The notes: a model not told the origin generated them from the sequence alone. A stretch of 64,000 nt of DNA from Mixophyes australis (GCA_036250195.1 JAVHZZ010000005.1:69127505-69191504), one strand, 5' to 3'. Positions 22,862 through 35,095 are shown, numbered from the stretch's first letter. Made by a program: numbers and translations.

Positions 22862-23075
22862 ATTGGGGCTTACAATCTAAATCTCGTACCATACACGCAA
22901 TAAGTTCCATTTTTGTTGAAATCCAACTAACATACCAGTATGTTTTTGGACTGTGGGAGGAAACCAGAGTATACAGAGGAAGCCCATGTAATCACAGCGT
23001 GAATATACAAACACCACACAGATAGGGCTATAGTAGACATTAAATCCATGACCCCAGTGCTGTGAGACTAATTAC
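22862..23075 (-). repeat. Dispersed vertebrate repeat, probably LINE-derived
   Basis: The words GGGGCTTACAATCTAAAT, then CAGTATGTTTTTGGACTG, TGGGAGGAAACC and CCATGACCCCAGTGCTGTGAG are hallmarks of a repeat widespread in frogs and fish. I recall it as LINE-derived (L2/CR1 group) but cannot confirm the class here. The copy is diverged and non-coding. Confidence 0.6.
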
Positions 23076-23327
23076 TGAGGACTCATTTATTGATCCAGAT
23101 AAGCTCTGTTTTCTTTTTATAATGTATGTGTAATCTATTTACTATTAAGGTGATTTTTTTCTGACATTACTACATCAATGCATATACTATTCTTTCGGAG
23201 GATTTAAGACAGTTTATCCTGCTTTTTGAAATTTCCTGACAAAGATCTCTAGAAAAGCCCTAATGTATATATATATGAGCAGTTAAACTGAGCTAGAACA
23301 CAGATTAAAGACAGGTAGCTGTCCAGC

Positions 23328-23400
23328 CGCCAGAATAGCTCAGTCAGCAGAGCAGCAGTCTAAAGCTCTGGGCTTGAATTTTGGCAGTGCTCCTCTCCTA
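23328..23400 (+). repeat. tRNA-like segment (tRNA pseudogene or SINE head)
   Basis: GCCAGAATAGCTCAGTCAGC, then AGAGC, reads like a tRNA acceptor strand and D arm with a GCTC/GAGC stem (A box). About 25 bases on, GGGCTTGAATTTTGG resembles a decayed B box. The anticodon stem does not pair well and no CCA or matching acceptor 3' strand is clear, so a working tRNA is unlikely. It abuts the stop codon of the chromodomain remnant on the other strand. Confidence 0.35.
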
Positions 23401-23708
23401 CCAGAACATCCTCTGGATGTCTCAGAAGCAGACTTGCTGGGATGCCTTAGATGAAACGGTCTAGTTAAACCAAATGCATGAACATTTTCTGCCGGCTCCC
23501 AAGAATTTTGTTCTGGATCATATGCTCTCCATTTCACCACATATTGTAATCTATTTCTGTGGATTCTAGAGTCCAAGATCTTTTCAACAATACATTTTTC
23601 TTCTCCTACCACAATGACTGGTGGTGGTGGGGCCAAAATTCGACCAGAAAAGGGGTTGTCATGAAATTGTTTAAGTAAAGCAACATGGAATACCCAATGT
23701 ATTTTCAT
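23340..23708 (-). pseudogene. Chromodomain end of the gypsy polyprotein
   Basis: The frame begins MKIHWVFHVALLKQFHDNP, the linker before chromovirus chromodomains. It then reads CIVEKILDSRIHRNRLQY, VVKWRAYDPEQNSWEPAENV and HLRHPSK, a complete-looking chromodomain with its aromatic residues. In chromoviruses this domain directs integration to marked chromatin. About 120 codons are open to a TGA at 23340, but the domain is cut off from integrase. Confidence 0.85.
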
Positions 23709-23729
23709 AGGCGCTGGTAGTTCTTAGCA

Positions 23730-25000
23730 GAAATCATCTTGGTTAATTTTTGAAAGAATCTTAAATGATCCAATACATTTTTTACTCAGATTTTTGTGAT
23801 TGGCAACATCTTTGACAGGATGGACAGAACTCTCAAGAACGTGTCTCCATTCTAAAAAAGCACACTTGATGGCCTGTAATTCCTTGTTTACAATATCATT
23901 ATTCTACTCCGCTGATGTTCTCTGGCGCGAAAAATAGTAACAGGGATGCAAGAACAGCTTCTCACCTATACATTGAGAAAGGATTGCTCCCACTGCGGAA
24001 TCATAGGCATCAACTTCAAAAATAAAAGGTAGTTTAGAATTAAGATGCAACAAAATTAGTGATAATGTGAAAAGAGTCTCAAATATGGTAAAGGCTTCTT
24101 GTGCTTCAGATGACCATTTAAAAGCAATGCCCTTTTTGGTGAGTTACATAATTGGAGCAATTATTCCAGAAAAGTTTGTTATGAATTTCAGGTAGAAATT
24201 TGCAAAGCCGAAAAACCCACTGCTCTTCCTTTTTATTCTTAGGTACAGGTCAATTAACAACTGCATCAATCTTACTTGGATCCATTCTCAAACTATCCAT
24301 TGAAATGATATATCATAAGAATTGGAATTTGGCTTGTTCAGATTCACACTTTTCCAAATTAATATACAGTTGGTTCTTCCTAAGTCTTTCAAACACAATA
24401 TTGACATGTTTGCGATGTTCCTCCAGATTATCAGAAAATCTAAGATAATCAACCATATAGGCAACAATAAATTGATCTAATAAATCTCTTAAGACGCACT
24501 GATGAAATTCTGAAAAGTTGAAGGGGCATTGCATAAAATGAAAGGCATGATCAAAGACTCAAAATATCTTTATCCTGTCCTGAAGGTGGTTTTCCACTCG
24601 TCCCCAGGTCGATTACGAACAAGATTACATGTCCCACATAAATAAAGCTTTGTAAAAATTGTTGCATTCTGTAGTCTTTCAAACAATTCAGGACATAAGG
24701 GGTGGATAAGAGTAGAGTCTTTCTCTTCAACAAAGAATAAAGCTGCACCAGCAGGAGCTGTAGAATAGTGAATGAAGTCTTTTTTTAAGTTTCCATCTAG
24801 AAATCCCCTCAGGACTTTTAACTCGGCTTCGGAAAGAGAATAAAGTCTCCCAAAAGGTATTGATCCCCCTAACAGCTCAATGTGACAGTCATAGAGGCCA
24901 TGTGGAGACAATAAATCTGTATTCTTTATATCATAGTCATCCCAAAATTTTCTGTATTGTGGTGACAATGTTTCTAAGTCTTTAGAAGAAAGTTTGGTGA
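23730..25000 (-). pseudogene. Gypsy reverse transcriptase and partial RNase H
   Basis: From 24968 the frame reads HGLYDCHIELL, GRLYSLSEAELKVLRGFL, APAGAALFFVEEKDSTL, then ELFERLQNATIFTKLYLCG. About 25 family residues are missing after DSTL, so there is an internal deletion. The next frame (from 24534) has RDLLDQFIVAYMVDYLRFSD, where the usual YxDD has become MVDY, so the catalytic aspartates are altered. Below 24200 come VGFFGFANFY and FIFEVDAYDSAVGAILSQ of RNase H, with stops. The copy is dead. Confidence 0.85.
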
Positions 25001-25499
25001 CCTGCTTTACTTCAGATATCAGATAAGTTCCAGAAAGGCAGTATCATTTTCAATTCTCAGAGGATAAGGATAAAGTGTGAGTTTCCCAGTTGACAGAATG
25101 ATTATGAGTAGACGGGATTCCCAAAATTATGGGAAATTTAGGTAAAGCAATCAAATGAAAACTTAGTTTCATAATATCCTGGCTTTATAGCCATTTGGAG
25201 CTGGATGGTTAATTGCACAGAAGTCAAAGGAGATTCATCTACAGTCTCCAAATTTACATGAGATTGTATACTCCTTGATTCAATATGGTTTTCCTGTGCA
25301 AAGGTGATAGCCATGAAATTCCACCAGAACCAGAATCGAGCTTGGCCAGACTGGCAATTAGGAGAAACCCAGAAGAAAGTGTTATTGTGAGAACAAACTG
25401 GGATTGTTGAGGCTGAGGTTTCTCTTTCCTTGAGCCAGGAGATTCAGTAGTTGTAAGATGGAATTTAAGTGACTGCACTCCCTGGAATACACTTGTCTA

Positions 25500-25930
25500 A
25501 AGTTTGTCATAGTAATGGTTTGACGAATCTTATTTGGGCAACTGAATGATTAATGTTCTTGACCACCACAATATAAACAAATATTCTCATCACATTGTGT
25601 TTTTCATTTCATTTCATTTTCATTAAAGCTGAATGGTTTCTAAGTGACATCAATTTACATTGGTTCAGGTAAGTCATTGGTGTCTAATTTTGGGGCCTTG
25701 ACTGCGGTAGGACTACAAAACCGATACATATTATTGCCCACTCCAAAAGATCTTAATCTCTAATTTTCATCTCACATAGCTTTTGATCGATCCGAATGTA
25801 TAGTTAATAAATGTGCCAGGATCATCAGATTTGTCCACTCTGGCAAATTCATCCTTTACTTGCTCAGAAAGACCATGACAGAACTAGCTTTAGTGGGGAA
25901 TTCCATCAGAAACATTAGACAAATGCTTTA
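25500..25930 (-). pseudogene. Gypsy gag remnant with zinc knuckle
   Basis: The minus strand reads GLSEQVKDEFARVDKSDD about 25830-25895, a common gypsy gag motif. Near 25545-25585 it reads NICLYCGGQEH followed by a stop and then SFSCPNK, a CX2CX4HX4C zinc knuckle interrupted by one stop. Most of the gag N-terminus is not recognisable. Confidence 0.7.
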
Positions 25931-26244
25931 TTCTTGGAATAAGTCCTATTTTTAATGAAGTTCTGTATAAAAAAATTATATTATTTATATAATAGAAAGT
26001 TATAAGGACCACTGTAGCACACAATTGTCACACCGCTTCTTCTGCATTAATTGCTGTTTTCAAATCTCCCACTGACTGGCTTAATTTTTATTGAGCCCAA
26101 TGTAATAAAAAGCTTGAAGCACACAAAATGCCATATGTAATACAGATAGTCCCAATGTCTCCCACTCTCATGAAAAATTTAAGGCTAATCCGAGCAGCAT
26201 TTCTAAAGTGATAAAATGTTGGACGTTTACACTTTACAGAGAGA

Positions 26245-27150
26245 GGCCCAGATTCAGTAAGGCAATTTTGTGCATGTAATCACCACAATTATTCTGTGCA
26301 TGCCAAGAACCGGACCATACGTCAGAACGCAGCAACGTTCAATTCTTCTTCAAGCGCATAGGACACTTACTACAGCCAACAATTTCAGGGAGTTAACAGG
26401 GTGGGGAAGAAGCATTTCACTGTAGTCAATGTACAGTAAGGGCAAGTCAATCTCGAACGGAGGATCCGATTCAAGCTCGGAGCATCTGTCAGGTTCTTGT
26501 CTCTCAGAATCTTGCTCCAGCTACAGGTCTAGTCTAAGGGCTAGATTTACTAAACTGCGGGTTTCAAAAAGTGGAGATGTTGCCTATAGCAACCAATCAG
26601 ATTTTAGTGGTCATTTTGTAGAATGCACCAAATAAATGAAAGCTAGAATCTGATTGGTTGCTATAGGCAACATCTCCACTTTTTGAAACCTGCACTTTAG
26701 TAAATATACCCTAAGTGCTGATTTCTAGTGATAACAGTTTTGCATACATGTTATTATATTTGTTTTGCAATCAGGAGCAATCGTAAACATTTATTGTATG
26801 TAAAGTAGACATTCTTAACATACTAATAAATGTATTTCATTGGAATCTTTTTTAAAAAAAAAAAAAACTTTTTAATTTTTGATGTTTTATCATTAATTAA
26901 TTAATTTTATTATTAACAGTTGACATTAATTGAATTTTTTTCTGTACGTTCTTTTGTGAGTTTATATTTCACATATGTATTGAATGTATCCTGCAGTGTC
27001 TTGTCTAGTAAAGTAGAGCAGACCTATACCTATATTCAGTTCCGTTCATTGTTAAATTATGGCGTACGTATAGACGATTTACATGTGTTTTAAAACAAAC
27101 GCCCAGCGTGTCTTCAAATTTTTCAGCCTGCCTGCAAAACTAGGCATACG
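26245..27150. mobile_element. Family-B element, copy 1, interrupted
   Basis: It begins GGCCCAGATTCAGTAAGGCA and shares several blocks with the complete copy at 61514-62765: TCTGTGCATGCC, TTGCTCCAGCTACAGG, GCAATCAGGAGCAA, ACATACTAATAAAT and GTTCTTTTGTGAGTTTAT. A 174-bp Harbinger MITE is inserted in it at 26538. The right terminus is degraded, so the end is approximate. Non-coding. Confidence 0.65.
26538..26711. mobile_element. Palindromic Harbinger MITE (174 bp, TSD TAA)
   Basis: It starts GGGCTAGATTTACTAAACTG and ends TTTAGTAAATATACCC, with TAA on both sides (26535-26537, 26712-26714). The interior is a long imperfect palindrome, CAAAAAGTGGAGATGTTGCC mirrored by GGCAACATCTCCACTTTTTG. The TIR starts with the same 14 bases as the 3.7-kb Harbinger element at 8808, and the 3-bp TAA duplication is typical of that superfamily. 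Confidence 0.9.
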
Positions 27151-27976
27151 TCTGTCTTTAGGAGATATATTCTTAAAGTGCATTGGACGGTCCAGATTAG
27201 ACGTAGTAGTGCAAAAAGAATGTGATTTTTAGTGAAGATTCCATGTTTAAACAATTTCTAATCTGTGTAAACTGCTACATGTGTACATGAAATAACAAAG
27301 CAGCATTTTTGCTCTTTTATAAATTACCCATAAACACAAAGATCAATATTTAATGTACAATTAACAGAAAAGTATGTTGTGACAGAAGCACACATCACAT
27401 GACAACACTTTTGATCTACAGTAGCCTCTTTTAAGGAGGCTCCAGGATACATACAATAGTATCTTATTAGACTCACATTCAGAGACATACCCATAGCTAA
27501 AAGAACAGCAAGATAATAATGACTTGTCACAAAAGAACAGGCTGTCAACATGAGGTAATCCTAGATTAAACAGAACAGATACAGTATCAGAAGCTCACAA
27601 GATGACATCGAATCAGTGATGAGCAACAAGCTTTCAGATTTGGAGGAAAAAAATACTGTGACAGACACCATTAACTTAAGAAAGTAAATTTGTATCCTTC
27701 AAAAACAGATGAAATTAATATCTTGAAATGTTATTTTACAACTATAAAGTATGTTTAATTGAATACAGCTTAAAAAGAGACAATTAGGGGGTTGGAAGAA
27801 ATGGAACATGTTCTTTGAAACAAATTAAAATGTAGTTATACCAGAGAGTATAAGGCAAAAAAAATGTGCCAGGGTATAACAATCAAAGTCAGTGGCCTAA
27901 AAGTTTTTTTTAACATTCTCTTCCTTGATAAGTGCAGTATTATATATTGCAAAAACATGATTGCCAGGGCTTTAAT

Positions 27977-29540
27977 TAGAGATGAGCAGATTTAAAGGAA
28001 ACACGACACGAAATTTGGAGACATGGCACGGCTTCCCGCTCCAAATTCGGACCTGAAAACGAGGCAAAATTTAATTTACACTAAAATGTTGGATCTTGTG
28101 AGTTTTAGATCGATATCTTCTATATGTAGCCCTCCACCCTGTTCTAATCTGCCATTTTAGAAGTGATATCATGTGGGCAGGATGTTGGCCGCAATTCTGT
28201 GCTAAGAAAATCGCTTGCAGATTGCTGAACAGGGTGAAAGAGGCAATATTAGTGATTTTATTGCAGTTTATTTAGAGATCAGACTGTTAGAATTGTGTGC
28301 TGATCAATTGGGTATCAACGAAGAGCCTGTTTGACAAATTTCTCAACCATTTGGAAATGTGAGGATGAGTAGTAATGATGATTTAGACATAGAAATTGAG
28401 GATGCTACTTTGGAACTTGCAAATCTGCAAGAGGATGAGGTGGATAATTGTAGATCCGAAAATGAATGTGTTATACTTGAACAAGATAATGAGGAGGAAG
28501 ATGACGATTGTGTTAAAGTAAGACAGTCACCAGTGGTGCCACCAATAATAAATGCATTGTCATGCCGGTGCATAAGACCAACAAAGGCACTTCTTGTGTT
28601 TGGAAATATTTTTATTCAAACCCATTGTCAAGGCATTTGTGGCCTTTGTGACGCCACAATAAATAGAGGTAGGGTTGTTAATCATCTAGGCACCCCCTCC
28701 TGTTACATCATTTGCTGCAAGTTCATTCAAGTAGTTTTTCAAAAGGTAGAAAATTGTGTACAGTAGCAAGCAGCACAGCATCAACTAGTAGCCGAATGGA
28801 TTGATACCTTATGCAATCTTCACAGTCAACAACTTCATCACCAATCTCCTTATTACGTAGTAAAGCATCCAATTTTACAATTCAAGCTGACTCTCCTAAT
28901 GCAATCCATGATTCCCCCAAAATATTGTTGCATGCTACAGCTGCTGCTGATGGGGGTGATACATCTATACAGAAGGGGACCAAAAAGAGCATTCATAGTT
29001 TGACACAATTGTCTGTGAAGCAAGCATTTGAAAGTTGAACCAAGTAATCTTTCTGGGCATTTTCGACATTCAGTGACTTCATATGGAACATTGGAGCAGC
29101 TGCAAAAAAAATATCATCTGTCATGCCAACAATTGAAGCAAGAAGTAGTAACAAGGTGAATTCCACACTTTAAATGCTTCAGCGATTCAAGGAACAGCAA
29201 CAAGCCACCAAGACCTACACATGAAATCATGAGACAGGGTGAGGGAAGATATGTTACCTTACTCCACCACGCTGGAGAATCCTTACTGTTTTATGCAAGC
29301 TACTTAAACCATTTGAAATTGTAACAAATTAAGTGAGTTCAAACGCTGCAGCATGATTCAAGTCACATCCCTAATCAAATTACTGTAAAAGCAGCTGGAG
29401 AAGCTAAAGGAGTAGATGAAAATTAGTGATCCTGCCTTGTAGGCCTTGTAGATCAAGTTCTTTATTCACTTCGCCAGGACTCAAGACTAAATGTCTACTG
29501 TCCGTCTAATGACCTCTGATTCATATTGTCTCTTCACTTT
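27977..29540 (+). mobile_element. hAT element, copy 3, left end and 5' coding part
   Basis: The left end TAGAGATGAGCAG resembles the hAT terminus at 40519 and the reverse of the one at 44906. It is followed, as at the 44906 end, by a segment containing GAGGCAAAATTT. Coding remnants follow on the plus strand: an acidic leader, a BED finger and part of the catalytic region near 29040-29330 (GGAGAATCCTTACTGTTTTATGCAAG matches 43020 onward). The right terminus is not found. This copy supplies the N-terminal zinc-finger region absent from the other two. Confidence 0.65.
28359..28766 (+). pseudogene. BED-zinc-finger N-terminus of hAT transposase
   Basis: The open frame starts with about 55 acidic residues (DDLDIEIEDATLELANLQ, EQDNEEEDDDC). 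Around 28595 a neighbouring frame reads VWKYFYSNPLS, the aromatic start of a BED finger. The main frame then gives CGLCDATINRGRVVNHLGT with the CX2C pair, and another frame supplies the histidine part. At least two single-base frameshifts therefore break the finger. BED fingers bind transposon DNA. Confidence 0.7.
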
Positions 29541-29739
29541 TCATGGTGCATGCTGTCTAATATTAAAAATATAGTGTGTGTGGTCACTCTCTCACCATTT
29601 TTCTTCTGGGTGCAGCCCACCTTCTTCTATCTACTTATCTAAATTTACCATCCTATCAGCAAGTGCTCTGCCACTATGTTTCATATGGATTGTAACATGC
29701 TTTACACAAAAAACTATCGGTGCAAGAGATGCTGCCTGT

Positions 29740-29880
29740 AGTCCATAAAATTTCTGGGTATTTTCAGCATTTAGTGACCGAATGTAGATCATTGAAGCAA
29801 CTTCAAAGTAAAGGCCTGTCATGCCACCAACTAAAGCAACAAATAGTAACAAGGTAGAATTCCACACTTTATACACATTG
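29740..29880 (+). pseudogene. Second hAT transposase fragment
   Basis: About 140 bases (TTTCTGGGTATTTTCAGCAT ... AGTAACAAGGTAGAATTCC) repeat, with divergence, the segment at 29048-29180 of hAT copy 3 and match 42645-42720 of copy 2. It lies downstream of copy 3 without its own ends, so it is either a tandem duplication or part of another truncated copy. Confidence 0.6.
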
Positions 29881-32800
29881 TTATGCCACTATGTTTCCTA
29901 GGGATTGCATCTTTTATTATCTTGACATGTATTTGTGCCACTGCTCTGTCACTAATTTTAGCCTTCTAAATTAGGTTAGTCAGTTTTGGGGAAGCACACA
30001 TAATGGGAGGCAATGTGTGTGCAGCAACAGAATTACAATAAAGATCAAGGTTGCCATTTTGTTAGCAGCAGATTTTTTACCTTCATGTTGCAGTTAAAGA
30101 AGAAACAAATAGCAATCCTGATTTTAATACATGGAAGGTATACAAACCGTTTCGGTCAGCCAATCAGGAAAGGACTTTTATCTGTGATTTTCTGAGTGGT
30201 CTAAGAGACTGGTCCTTATTGGCTAGCCAGGTATTAAGTAGTCCGTCTCATCAGAGATTATCTCCTTTTGCATTCAATGCTACTGATGAGTGGTCCATTT
30301 GATCCATGGAGGTTTTATATTGCATATGGATTATACATCTTCTTTTTCTTACATCGGAACTAGAAAAGAAGAAGCTTTTAGGTAAGTATCTAGAAGAGAG
30401 ACAACATTTAATTATAAATTGTGGGGATGAAAATATTGTATTGATTAAAGGCGCAATATTAATAAAATGCTTTATACGATGGGGGCAATAATAATTACTT
30501 TACCAAATTATGGTGGACACTACTATTTATTTTACCAATTTAAGGGAGCACTACTATTTATTTTAACTACTTATGGGTGCAATACTATTTATTTGAAATA
30601 CTTATTGAGGTACTACTAGTTATTTAACTACTTTTGGGGGCACTACTGGCTATTTACTTTAGGACAGAGGGAACACTTGTAGTGCATGCTCTTTTGGCAC
30701 TACAAGTGCAAGTAGACACTGGTGCACATATGCATGCTGGCACTTGTAGGGCCACAAAAGCATGCGCTATATTTTGAAAGCATTATCTTGGTACCCACAG
30801 GCCAAGGGGGCCTAGTACTTTCTAGGTTCTGGGGGCTGGGCCCAAATATTTTTTCTGCCCACCATTTAGGGGACCCAGCCTGACACTAAATTCTGTAGTG
30901 TGCACCCAGCTTTAAGAAGTTCCAATTAGATTAACAACCTATGTGTCAAGGGTGATAGGGTTTACTTGGAAATCCCTAGAAATATCTCACTTATAGAGAT
31001 AAGAGTGAGACAAGAACACAAGACAAGTCTGGAGAGAAAGATTTACCGATGTCTTTGTACAATTAATTGATGGTCATAACTACGATGTACAGGATTGTGT
31101 TAATTATTATACTATGTAACCACAAGAGGGTATGCTATGTTTTCTGTGTAAATATTAGTATAACAGTTTCAGTAAAACTGAACTGATTATTCTAGACAAC
31201 TGTATGTGTGTCTCAGTGTGTCACAGATCAATTCTCCTGTGCGCACTCTACGCCTGAATTAGAAGGGATTTTGCAGGTGACAAAAAGTCTATTGCCTTTA
31301 ACAGTATGAAAGGTTGAATTCACATAGAAATAGATGCAGTGTGTCACAAAACAGCACATTTTTGCACATTTGGGCTCATGTAGAGATACCCGCATCATGT
31401 GATTATTGCTGCTTGCCACCCCCTACGATTAAGGTGCAACGGGGAAAGGAGGAGGCATGTATTGGTATGCTGGAGCGACTTATATAGACGAAGACTCAGA
31501 CACATATGCGCCAGCCAGGAGATGTGGAAATTGCGGTGCTCGATCGCTAGTGTAAGTTACGAGCTGATAGTGATGACGATCATCTAAGGTGCATCTGGCT
31601 CAACATACCAGTGTTAACTTTTTTTACCATTTCCATCTGCCTTTTAGATTAAATAGAGAAATGCATTCAACTGTAGAGCAGACCCTACAGTATTTCTCTT
31701 GTTCACTTTGATTTTATGCCTTGTATATGACTTTAATATTGCATATTTTATTATGTTTGTTATGACTTATGTTTTATCTCAGCTGTTACAAATAAAAAGA
31801 TTGTTTAAAATAAAAGAAGAAAAATTACAGCTATAAACTGTTTGGATGATATAAATTACAACACATTTTCTTCACAGTTGCCTGTTCTTTATTGCCTTTT
31901 GCATATTACTATTTTATTTATTGTATTTTAATTGGCTCATAGTAGGATTCTTGGTCCTCACAAGATGAGAATCTTAAAAATTCTTTGTTCTAACAAGTTC
32001 CTCATACTTTGCCATATATACTGGCAAATATTATTGTTACGTAAAGCAACTTAACTTATAGCTCTAGCAGGCCGCTAACTGTATGTTCTTATAACACTAA
32101 TATTTTAGTTGTAATATTGTAATATTATTGTAATATTTTAGTTTGTAAGACTTCAAGCTCATTTAATGGCAGAATAAAAAATACTGTACACTATTTCCTT
32201 TTACATGTAAAACAAGAACTTTAAACTCAAAATGATTAATATTTTATACAACTTGAGGGTTATTTATCACTGTTTTCTAAATCTCCAATTGCAAGATATT
32301 GGATTATATTTATCAAAGAGAAAAATACCATTACTTTCAATTAAATCATGCTTCTCTGATAGCAAGGAAAATTGATGAGTGCCTTGGGGGAGGAGGGTAT
32401 ATATATCAAAGCAAACAAAGAAACAAATGTTTTCATGTGCTGTTCTAGTTTCTGCTCTGAACATTATGTACATTTGTATTTTTTGGAACATATTTTTATC
32501 CTGACCTAGACAAGATTTTAGCATGAAAAAATGAGAAAAACTAAAGCCATGCAGATGTAAGTAAAAATACTTTTATCTTTTTAAAATTCTTCTTCCTTTA
32601 ATTGAAACTTTATACCCTATGATAGCTTTCTGAGACAGAGGGGATCCTTGAGAAAAAATGGTGCTGCCGAAGAGTGCCAATGTCTAGAAGTGAGGACAGT
32701 GGAACCTTCTGCTGAGATTCCATTGTATCAAATTTCTACTTCTTTTTGTCAATGTTATGTAATTTCAAAGTCTGAGCAGCAATAGTTAGCAATCTGGAAC

Positions 32801-33083
32801 TTTACCTTGACAAAACTGGTAAAGGTAATTCAAAAGGAATTGAAGAGAGCTATCAATGATGAACAAATTACTGGTCTTTTGGGGCATGGTAATCTAGGTA
32901 AGGGTATTCCAGACTCCTGGGATGTTTCCCAAATGTTGAATCTATTTTTGTTATTAACTAAAGAAGCTAGAATTTATAAAATGTTGAGTTTGATGGATTT
33001 CTATTTTACTTTAAATTCCAAAAACATGTAACTATGCAATTTTAGACCTATGTTTTTTGCTTACCAACTCTGATATAAGTACC
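29881..33083. other. Non-coding stretch with a degenerate tandem repeat
   Basis: Between about 30495 and 30660 a unit of roughly 40 bp (GCACTACTATTTATTTTA-like) repeats four to five times. A GC-richer segment near 31230-31600 looks repeat-derived but could not be placed. No exon or RNA gene is recognisable. Confidence 0.45.
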
Positions 33084-33091
33084 TGCATATC

Positions 33092-33303
33092 CAGGCGCGG
33101 GCTGGGAGATGGAAGCCTGGGGGGCAGACAGGCGGCCGCATCACATGACAGGGGATGCGGCTGCGTCATGTGATGCGGCCGCCTGTGCGCTGACGCGGTC
33201 GCATCTGATATCACCAGATGCGGCCGCGGGGGAAAATTATGTATTTTGCATCGGGGGGCGGCCGGCATTGCCCCCCTGCCCCCCCGCCACCAGCCCGCCC
33301 CTG
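33092..33303. mobile_element. GC-rich hAT-type MITE (212 bp, TSD TGCATATC)
   Basis: It begins CAGGCGCGGGCTGG and ends CCAGCCCGCCCCTG, inverted termini of the CAG...CTG kind. Both flanks are TGCATATC (33084-33091 and 33304-33311), a perfect 8-bp duplication diagnostic of hAT-type insertion. The interior is rich in CGGCCGC and contains self-complementary blocks such as GATGCGGCCGC. It is a GC island in AT-rich DNA. Confidence 0.9.
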
Positions 33304-33311
33304 TGCATATC

Positions 33312-35087
33312 TTAGTCATCTCTGCAAGTCTAATACAGCAAGGAAAATAAGTTGATGTTAAATAGTTGAAATTCTGATACAAACTTTATAGATATCTCTA
33401 ATGAATCAACAGATTTTATTAGCTGAATGTTATTTAATTAATTTACAGAATAGAACTTCACTAATTTCTAAATTTGGTTTTAGGTTCCTGCAAGCTTAAA
33501 TATGGGGATTTAATTTTACAAAAAATATGAAGATATTTTACTTTAAAATAAAATCACTAAATTAAAAACCATTTGGTTCTTAGATTAGTTTCTATTTGCC
33601 AATTAATATAATTAGTTAATATTAGTTAATAGAAAAAAACACATCCAATTTAAATTAATTTCAGAATCTGAAAGAAAGGAATTTAGAAATGTGGCAGAAA
33701 AGGAGGACAGGGATTCATGGAAATAGAAATGAAGCACTGACAAGTTAAGGTGAGAAAATGCAGACCAAAGGCAAGCTCCCATGCAAATTAGGCTTTAAAC
33801 AGACACTGACAAATGCAGCACTTTGCCATGTCTACAATGAATTATGAGACTGGAACCCACTGAAATGGAATGGGAGGACAGCTTGAGACAGCAGCACAGA
33901 TGGAGGAGATAGATAATTTAATAAATTATGACGTTCAGAAGATATTATTTTATTTAATCAAGCAATTTATATCTATTTAATATGTGAACAATATCAATAT
34001 GTAAGAGTAAATGTAAGAAATATCAGAAACATCATTATTGTAACTGTAGTGTGAACAATTTCCTTCACTTAGAAATAATGGCTACTTGTATGAAAAGTGC
34101 CTTTTGATTATGAAACCAGTAAACTGCATAGTGTTGATGCCTCTTTTTAATTGATCTAAACCTCTATTTACATGTTAAGACTTATTACCGAAAGTAAATA
34201 AATAAAAACACGGACACCAGTCATTTTTGGCAATAAAGTAACAGTTTATTAAAACAAGACATGGTGACAGAGAAGGCAAATTGTGAGTCAGTTGTCTGGC
34301 CAACAGGCACTAACCACTGGTCCCAGGATATAATCCTTTACAATTGTCAGTGTTAAATCTGATGTCATAGTGTATTCACCCCTTCTAGACTCACAATGAT
34401 GTGCCCACACAAAGCAGGTCAAGGGCCAGGTTGCTTTGAAGGGGGCAGTTACCTGCGGCCAATCAGTGTTAGCACCATATGATTTAGTCACTGATTGCAA
34501 ATGTCTTCTCACCCAACTGTGCCTGTTCTGTATGGAGGGAGAGAAAATTGTTAAAAACAAACATACACATGTAAATACCACAGATACAGATGAAGGGAGG
34601 GAGGGAAAGAGTGCCTGCAGCAAAAAAGAGACCCAGCAACCACTGGGAAGTGTATATATAAAGAAGCCAAAAGCTCCTTCCCATGGATATCATTGGCTGG
34701 AAGATATAGTGGAACTTAACCCCCTATAAGCACAATGACACTTGCACAAACACATTCATTTAAGTGTGTTTGTGCTTATGGCCTTTATTGTCATGAAATA
34801 AGAAATAAACTATAGATAACTGTGCCTTTACCCCTCGCCCTGCACAAATACCTAAGTCAAATAAGTGAAAATAATTTTTACAATTCCCCCACTGACATTT
34901 ATTGAAGGTGAAGGCCTGGCGAGGAGGCGGAAGAATGATGATGACAATGCACCAGTGCGAGGTGATCAGAGTTAGTTGATGGCTCTGGAAGGCCCAGTGA
35001 ACTTACAACAGGGGGATCCCTATGGTCTAATATGGCTCTAATTTTAGACAAATACATGGGCAATACTGTGTGCACTATTATTATGTG
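33312..35087. other. Non-coding stretch, unassigned repeats
   Basis: Near 34752-34784 GCACAAACACA and TGTGTTTGTGC form an 11-bp hairpin. From about 34190 to 34740 the sequence (AATAAAGTAACAGTTTATTAAAAC at its left) looks like a dispersed element but no class could be assigned. No gene seen. Confidence 0.4.
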
Positions 35088-35095
35088 CACACAGC

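Larger units (their letters stand above)
23340..25930 (-). mobile_element. Ty3/gypsy chromovirus remnant without integrase
   Basis: Reading the minus strand from high to low coordinates gives gag, protease region, reverse transcriptase, part of RNase H and then a chromodomain, the order of a chromovirus. The integrase, normally about 1.2 kb between RNase H and chromodomain, is absent: sequence passes from an RNase H HKNLS motif near 23805 straight to the pre-chromodomain segment. No LTRs were found at either side. Stops and frameshifts occur in every domain. Confidence 0.85.

Noticed and set aside
28359..28566. Acidic open frame as a host gene exon
   Set aside because: It leads directly into a broken BED finger and lies inside an hAT left end, so it is transposon-derived.
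32807..33031. 74-codon plus-strand frame
   Set aside because: No domain, no splice signals in consistent phase, and length expected by chance in AT-rich DNA.
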